From: Candidatus Fibrimonadaceae bacterium
Lineage (GTDB): Bacteria > Fibrobacterota > Fibrobacteria > Fibrobacterales > Fibrobacteraceae
Assembly: GCA_031281265.1 (NCBI GenBank)
Contig: JAITFO010000025.1
Coordinates: 1 to 64,000 of the forward strand
Direction: 5' to 3'
Length of the DNA: 64,000 bases
Positions 57,601-64,000 of the stretch are shown here, one piece after another (within the stretch, counting starts at the first letter, position 1; every line of letters starts with the position of its first letter). Position numbers and translations under genes: made by a program. Under the pieces are notes generated by a model. That model did no database searches. It saw only the letters and a program-made list of their open reading frames with translations, and was not told the origin of the DNA.

Positions 57601-59310
57601 TTTTATATACCCCGGAGCTGGCATGTGGTTGCCGCCCAAGTCAAGCACTAGCTGGTTGTTGATGAACACCCAAATATCATCATCGCCACGGAAAAAGAAC
57701 TCTTGCCCGGGCTGGTAGATAAATTCCGCAGGTGCGCTTTCAAAGCACAAAAGCCCTTTCACGTCTTTTTGTTCGGGCAACCATTCGAATTCTATCGGGT
57801 CGTTATTATCCTCTATCTCACCTTGTCTAAATGGCCTAGTACAAACTCTCTGCATTTCTGCGTTGATTTCAGCAGCGGTATTTTTGCCAGTCAAATCGCC
57901 TTGACCATAGCCAAACCAGCCCCTGTCGTAGCACCATTTAGTAGTGTCTTTTACGGCTACCCTATTGCCACTATAGGTAGTGCCTGGCAGAGAAGACAGA
58001 GGAACTTTAGAGGTTTGTCCGTTTTGTTCGATGCGGGTCACGGTATTCGGCAGGTAAAAGCCGCCTCTGGCTCCGGGGCCGCCATGCCCTACGCAGCCTT
58101 TTGTGCCTTGCCTGTCAGCCTCGTAATCCATAACCTCTCCGTCCGGGCACATATAAAAAGCATCGAATTCCCATAAGCCACTCGATTTCAGTCTTTGAAA
58201 GGGCATATCATAGCACAATTCCACATTTTGTCCCGGAGTGCTTTTAAAAGCATTTACAAAATCAGTTTCACTATCCCATTGGTAGTGGGACCTACCATCA
58301 TCTTTTCTGCAATCAGAGGGTTGCCCTTTCCACTTCATTTTTCCATCCGCACCTAGAGTTTCCTGTACATAGCCTCTACAAATACCTTCGGCATGTTTAG
58401 CGCCGCTCTCCCACCTAGAGAAAGAATTGCCTGTGGTGCCCTTAAAGTAAATTTTAGCGGCGAATTTGTAAGCGCAACGACCCGGATCTTCTACATTGGG
58501 GTCAAAAGTAGTCCAGCCTTCAATTTCGCCTTTTTGCGCTACAAAGTACAGGCTACCCGGAACGTCTTCCCCCAATCTAGCATCAAATAAATTTTTCAGG
58601 TCAAAAGGCGTAGGCCCGTCCGGACCCCAATCCATAGGGTCTTCGTCAACACCTTTAATGCCCAACTTATCTGTGCCCTTTGTTCCAAGTAGTATGCGAG
58701 CATCTCCGCTTGGAGCTGGTCTGTTGAAATAAACCACTTTATACCAGCCGCATCTATCCGGGTCAACTTCCATAGCTACCGCTGCTGCACTGCCTATTTT
58801 AAGGTATGGAACGCCAAGTACCCATTCATCCTCTTTGGGAGGGAAAAAGTAAAAGTAACGAGCATTAGGTGGCTGTGTGCTAGTGACGGTTTTGCCCGGG
58901 GTGGTTGGGTCTTCCATTATCCAAGTTCCATCTGGCCCAAAATCGGAGCATAAAAATTTAGTCCCATCAGGGCTGGAGACCAAATCTTTGGAATTTGAAT
59001 ACACAAGTTTGGTTATGGTATTGATATTTACAGTTTGGTTATTGTAAATATTTTGGTCAGAGAATACAATCTCTCTCTTAGTAGCATTATCGTTTGACAA
59101 GCCTGTCGGAAGGGTGAACTTTGTCCATTCGCCTTCTTTTACTCCAGTGATAGACTTAAATTGACCTTCCCACATTATATAACTGCTGCTGCCCCATGAG
59201 CTAGGCAGTTTAATATAAACCGTTTTGCCACTGCACTGCGCAAAGGCATCCCCTGCTAGTAGTGCCAGCAGCACAGAAAGTGTTAAAGCGATTTTTTTGA
59301 TCGAGTTCAT
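54655..59310 (-). CDS. Fibro-slime domain surface protein
   Basis: Signal peptide [66 protein letters not shown]...[25 protein letters not shown]. Confidence 0.9.
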   Translation of the reverse strand: [1551 protein letters not shown]

Positions 59311-59434
59311 AGAACCTCCGAATATAGGTATTTTGCAGGGTATAAGCCTTTTCACAACATAAATATAGAATTTTTTCAGCAAAAACAAAGGTAAATCCTT
59401 GATTTTCAACAAAATAGGCGGTTTTACGTGATTT

Positions 59435-59608
59435 TTAGCACGTAGGCGCGCGGCGTTCCCTTGCCAACCGCCTTTTTTCTTTTGCCAATCTTTTTTTCTC
59501 AGCGTGAGCAATCGCTTTACATACAAGATCGTCTCTAATGTATTCGTGGATGTATTCCATAAATCCGTGCAAAAAACGCTGGCGGGGGGTTAGCCTCAGT
59601 GCTCTCAT
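59435..59608 (-). CDS. Small basic protein (57 aa) translationally coupled to the DUF5618-like gene
   Basis: Translated by hand: MRALRLTPRQRFLHGFMEYIHEYIRDDLVCKAIAHAEKKRLAKEKRRLARERRAPTC; ATGA overlap with upstream stop. Confidence 0.6.
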   Translation of the reverse strand: MRALRLTPRQRFLHGFMEYIHEYIRDDLVCKAIAHAEKKRLAKEKRRLARERRAPTC

Positions 59609-60054
59609 TGTGCTGCTCCTGCGGGTTCTATTCTTTTAAGTATCTCATCAACAACTTCAAAGCCTTCATCTATGACCTTAGTCATAGCGCAACAGTCATA
59701 GTAGCCTAGCAAATGAAGAGACCAGTAAACTGCGTTGAGATCTCCCAGCAACTTCTTATCCATTTTTGCCAAATGGGTTCTATAAAAATCAATGGTTCTG
59801 CTTTTGCCTTTGTTCTTGTCTTCGCTCCTATCAAAATTTTTTGGTATTTCCACGCCTTTTAGCTGCAACCAAGTATCCAAAGCCTTAAGAACGCCTCTGT
59901 ACGCTATGCCACTCGCAGAACTGACATACTTCGTCTCATCAAAATATCTGCCATTGCGGCGAGCTAATTTCAAGTCGTCTTTAGCATTGGCAATGTAGTG
60001 CATAGCTTCTTTGTAGCCTTTCTGCTTTATATGTTCCTGCTCTTTTTGAGTCAT
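59605..60054 (-). CDS. DUF5618-like helical protein
   Basis: KEQEHIKQKGYKEAMHYIANAKDDLKLA...SASGIAYRGVLKALDTWL. Confidence 0.65.
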   Translation of the reverse strand: MTQKEQEHIKQKGYKEAMHYIANAKDDLKLARRNGRYFDETKYVSSASGIAYRGVLKALDTWLQLKGVEIPKNFDRSEDKNKGKSRTIDFYRTHLAKMDKKLLGDLNAVYWSLHLLGYYDCCAMTKVIDEGFEVVDEILKRIEPAGAAQ

Positions 60055-60072
60055 ATCCGTAAATATAATAAA

Positions 60073-60116
60073 AAAATGAGGTAAGGGCGCGATTAATCAC
60101 GCCCTTACCTCATTTT
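60073..60116. terminator. Perfect 17-bp-arm hairpin downstream of second fibro-slime gene
   Basis: aaaatgaggtaagggcg cgattaatca cgcccttacctcatttt. Confidence 0.75.
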
Positions 60117-60135
60117 GCAAACAGCTGTTGACGTA

Positions 60136-63100
60136 TTATTTCTTCCGTACACGCTTTACGCCGTGCATTTCCACTTTGCGCTCGATTTTTTCTTTCTCGA
60201 GCAGCGCGCCGGCTTGCCTTACAAACACTTCCCAGCGGAAATCGTATAAGCCTACATAAGCACCGGAACCTACAAAGCGGCCCTTCATGTCTTTCATGTC
60301 CCAAGCAATGTAGAATTTGCTACGGCTATCTCTGCAAGAGGGAAAGCCTTTGTCGTTGCGCGGGAAAATTGGGTCGTTGCATTTTACGCCACCGGGGAAA
60401 AGACGGTCTGCCACGTAAAGTCCAAGGTTGGTGTGGAAATATACTCTGGGATAAAGCGTTATATCGCTATCATATATCGGGCCAAATTTTTCTTCCAAAT
60501 CCGCAAGCTCGTTGAATATATCGGGGTTCAACAATATGCCTACGGTTCCCGGATATTCCCTCAAAACATCCTTGAGACTCCAATCAGGATGAACAGGGAG
60601 CAACTCTATGGGCCTATCTTTGTTGAACAAGCTATCCTTGAAATCGCCGTCGCTGCCGTTTCTCTCCAAAGCGTCGATGATGTTCTTTATATAATCGGGA
60701 TAGTTGGGGTCAATCTCGCCAATGGGTATCTTCTCAAGATTAAAGGGCTTGCGACCTTCTATCTGCCTGCCAATTTCATTTTTGTTGGGCCTGTTGCCTT
60801 CTGTATCCATAAGTATATTCTTTATAAAGCCAGTTTCTCTCCCAACAGCTGCGAATTTAACCGAGTCTCCGGGCATTGGGGTAGGGGATTTGTTGACGCC
60901 GTCATTGTAGCGGTTAAAGATAAGGTTCACTATGGAATCGTTGCGATCGGGTGATGGGCGCTCAATTCTGGAGTACCAGTACTTAGTATCTGGCAACACT
61001 CCAGAAGTAAGAATATCAAATTTCTTAGAACCGTCATAATCACGGAGCATATAGGCAAATGGGTTTATTATCTGTTCTTTGGTTAGGCTTTGGCTTTCTG
61101 CGGAGGTATCCATAATTACCGGTTCGGAGAACTCAAGTGTTAGCTTGTCGCGGCAAGGATTTGAAACACTAAGGCCGCAACCTTCTATTTCGCCAGCTAA
61201 ATACCTAGCACCTATAACTATAGCTGGTATCTTATCTTCTATATTGTAGGAAAGGGCTATGTTCTGTACCTTTTTCCTTGTTCCTTCACCAGATTCAAAA
61301 GATACCCAGTTGGCTATCTTGCCGATTTCGCTTCTTGTAAGCACGCTTTTGCTAAAGCTCACAGGCTTTTCCTCTTTGGGGTCGGGGTCGCGCCTGAGTA
61401 TTATGGTATCGTTCAGGGCCTCTATCTCCGTTTTGGTAAGGTTTTTACGGTTACTCAAAGCCGTTGAATCCACGTTTTTGAGATACTGAGTCCAATACTT
61501 AACATTATCAGCTCTATATTTGGCTGTGTCTCTAGGCTCAATAACAGCCGCATATACGCTGTCGTTTTTATCTTTATCCCATGTGCGCTTGGTTATGCCG
61601 TAAGTGACCACTTTGGATGTGTCCCATTTCACTTCTATAGCGTTTGGAAGGCTGTCTCGCCTAAAGCCACGGTTATAAATTATCACAAGGCTATCGCCAA
61701 TGCCATCGCCGTTCACATCAAATATCCGCGCACTTTCTGGGAATGGAGTAGGCGGCTCTTGGAACGTAAGGCTATCCCACATCACTTCAGACCGAGTGCT
61801 TACGCCCTGCACAATAATATAAGCGTAATAGGGGTGCTGCACGTCCTTTTTGCCAGCTATCTCTATCTCCGCTTCTCCGTTCACTATATTCATGCCAGCA
61901 GAGACTATTAGGTTGCCATCTTTTTCTGAAAAAGTGCTACCAAATATGTTAGGAGCTCTAGCTTCTGCTTTTAAAGACAGAGGGTAATTGCAGGTTTTGC
62001 AGGTTTTGCCATCTCGTTGCGCCCTAAGGTTGAGCTTTATAACCTCGCCAACCCATATAGGTGCGGGATGGTTATCCTCATTTCTAAGAATACCGCTCTC
62101 CGGGTCTCCAGCTGTTTTCCATTTGCTGCCATAGTTAAAGCCTGTTTTTAACCCAACAGTAGCTTTAGCTGCTCTTATCCATTGAAGCTGTGGAATAACG
62201 GATTTAATTACAACCTCTTGGTCGCTCGGCCTGCCATACACATTTACTTTATAAAAAGCGGTATCCACATCCTGATTATAATCGCCGGTCACCCAAAGGA
62301 CTAGCACACCGGGTTTTGAGCCGGAGTATGGCCTTGCCATCGCTTCTATTATAGGTATTGTGAGCGCGGTGTCTGTGCGAACCGGAGAAGTTCCAAGGGA
62401 ATCAAAAAACACCTTTAACCTGCTATTTCCAACGGTAAAGCCCGTTGTTTCCAACTTGAACGCACGGCCGCCTATCGCCTCAATATCATCTATCAAAAAT
62501 ATTTTGCCAGAAATATCAAAATCACCGCCGGAGAAGCAAACGGGAACCAATTCGCCAGTTGCCGCTATGGAAGGATTTTTGCATATATTCGTAACTGTGG
62601 CTCCGTTCACCGAGCCGTCTTTTATGTCTCCCCAAGCCATTCTGACGCTTGACTCCGTTGTGATTGTAGCTATCTTTATGTCTTCGGGTTGCGGTTTCAC
62701 CTCACCTTCTTTGACTCTTGCGTATAAGTACCAAGTACCGGGCAAACCTACAACATCCTTATTTACCACCTTAGCCGTGCCGGTAGACATATCAACCTCT
62801 ACGCCACCGTAGCAAAGGAGTTTTTGGTTGCCAAGCGATTTGCAAGCATCTGTATCATCAATCTTCAAATCACGCTTATCATCTCCTTTGCGGTTGATTA
62901 TATAAAATTCAATTTTTCCATTAACAGCACTGCCGCACAATTCCGAGGACTGTTGCGGCCCATCGCTGGAAAACGCGGCAGCGCAGCTTCCATTGCCACC
63001 ATCCTGCAATAGGCAGATATTGGCACCACCGCCTTTAGCATCGCCCTTTGCAATAATACCGTTCTGCTGGGTAAAATACATATTGGTGGATATACGCACA

Positions 63101-64000
63101 TTGCTACCCGATGTGCGGCGGTCGCAGAAGAATATGTTTATATCGTATTCCTTGCCCGGCACAAGTTTTTCGGGCGTTTTTATGGTATCCAAATGTACAT
63201 ATCCCGGAGCTGGGCCGTGGCTGCCGCCAAGGTCAACAACAAGCTGTTTGTTTATGAACACCCAAATATCGTCATCACCTCTGAAAAAGAACTCCTGCCC
63301 CGGTTTGTAAATAAAGGTTGCAGGTGCGCTTTCAAAGCACATAAGGCTGCTTATTCTAGGTGGATTATTAGAAGTATGGCTCGCCATAGGTGCAGGGTGC
63401 CCGTAATCGTAAAGGTCTCCTTTGGAATTCCGAGCAGTATCTGCGGCCGCCTTAAAAGGTTTCCAGCAGATAGTTTCCATGTAACTGTCAATATCTTCTT
63501 TGGAGGTGGTGGAATTAACAAAGCTTAAATCGCCAACCGTAGCTGGAGAAGTTCTGTTGGCTGTGGGAATGTAAGTGGCACTGGTTTCGGGGGTGCGGCC
63601 AGTTCCAGGGCAGTTGCCGCCATACCAGCCCCTGTCAAAACACCACATATTAACGCAGTCATCAGGTCTAACATCCATTTCCGCATCATACACCCTGCGC
63701 CCACGCAACGAATCTTCTACATCACCCGCAACATGACCTAAACACCGACTGTTATTGCCACATAAATAGGGGGTCTCCGCACGTTTCATCATGCTATATC
63801 TTTCTCTATAATCCCCATATTCATCAATATCCTTCATAAGGCTAGGCGGGTAAAATGCACCTACGCGGCCGCCTGAGGCAGAGCATCGATTGTCATAGTC
63901 CGTGGTTCCGTCCTGGCAAAAATACAAGGCATCAAATTCCCACAAAGAACCTCTCCGCGTAAAGGGCATATCAAAGCAACGCTGGACGTTTTTGGTCGGA
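60136..64000 (-). CDS. Fibro-slime domain surface protein, 5' end outside window
   Basis: Paralogous to 54655-59310; reading frame stays open past 63969 ([17 protein letters not shown]) to the window edge. Confidence 0.9.
   Translation of the reverse strand, partial: [1287 protein letters not shown]

Noticed and set aside
1-64000. tRNA, rRNA, CRISPR arrays, prophage or transposase genes
   Set aside because: None recognised on reading either strand. Absence of tRNA was not confirmed computationally (tRNAscan-SE would decide).

Overview
This 64 kb window is protein-coding bacterial DNA that looks like a Fibrobacteres genome. The supporting markers are two large fibro-slime proteins, a FISUMP-domain lipoprotein, and poly-Ser linkers in secreted polysaccharidases. 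Core blocks are: GH9 cellulase, floA, fliR-flhB, pstB-phoU-phoB-phoR-pstS-pstC-pstA, cydAB, an HDOD protein, an MCP, prfC, a sugar transferase with a phosphohexomutase/UAP1-like fusion, folP-queC, two toxin-antitoxin-like modules, a split trp cluster (trpDC / trpFBA), bamD, a solo DNA methyltransferase, fumarase, GH53 plus a PL11-type rhamnogalacturonan lyase, argS, pyrF, and the fibro-slime pair. I recognised no rRNA, tRNA or CRISPR array. The most notable observations are: (i) a zeta-like toxin/partner cassette bounded by an exact 26-bp direct repeat at the 3' end of trpC; (ii) related palindromic elements, several of them lying in frame inside unrelated ORFs; (iii) a PstC permease whose periplasmic loop resembles part of PstS; (iv) a mutase fused to a eukaryotic-type UAP1-like pyrophosphorylase; (v) matching 11-bp-spaced candidate Pho boxes upstream of pstB and pstS; (vi) a duplicated Shine-Dalgarno/start region at pyrF. 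All family assignments come from reading motifs in the translations; no database search was run.
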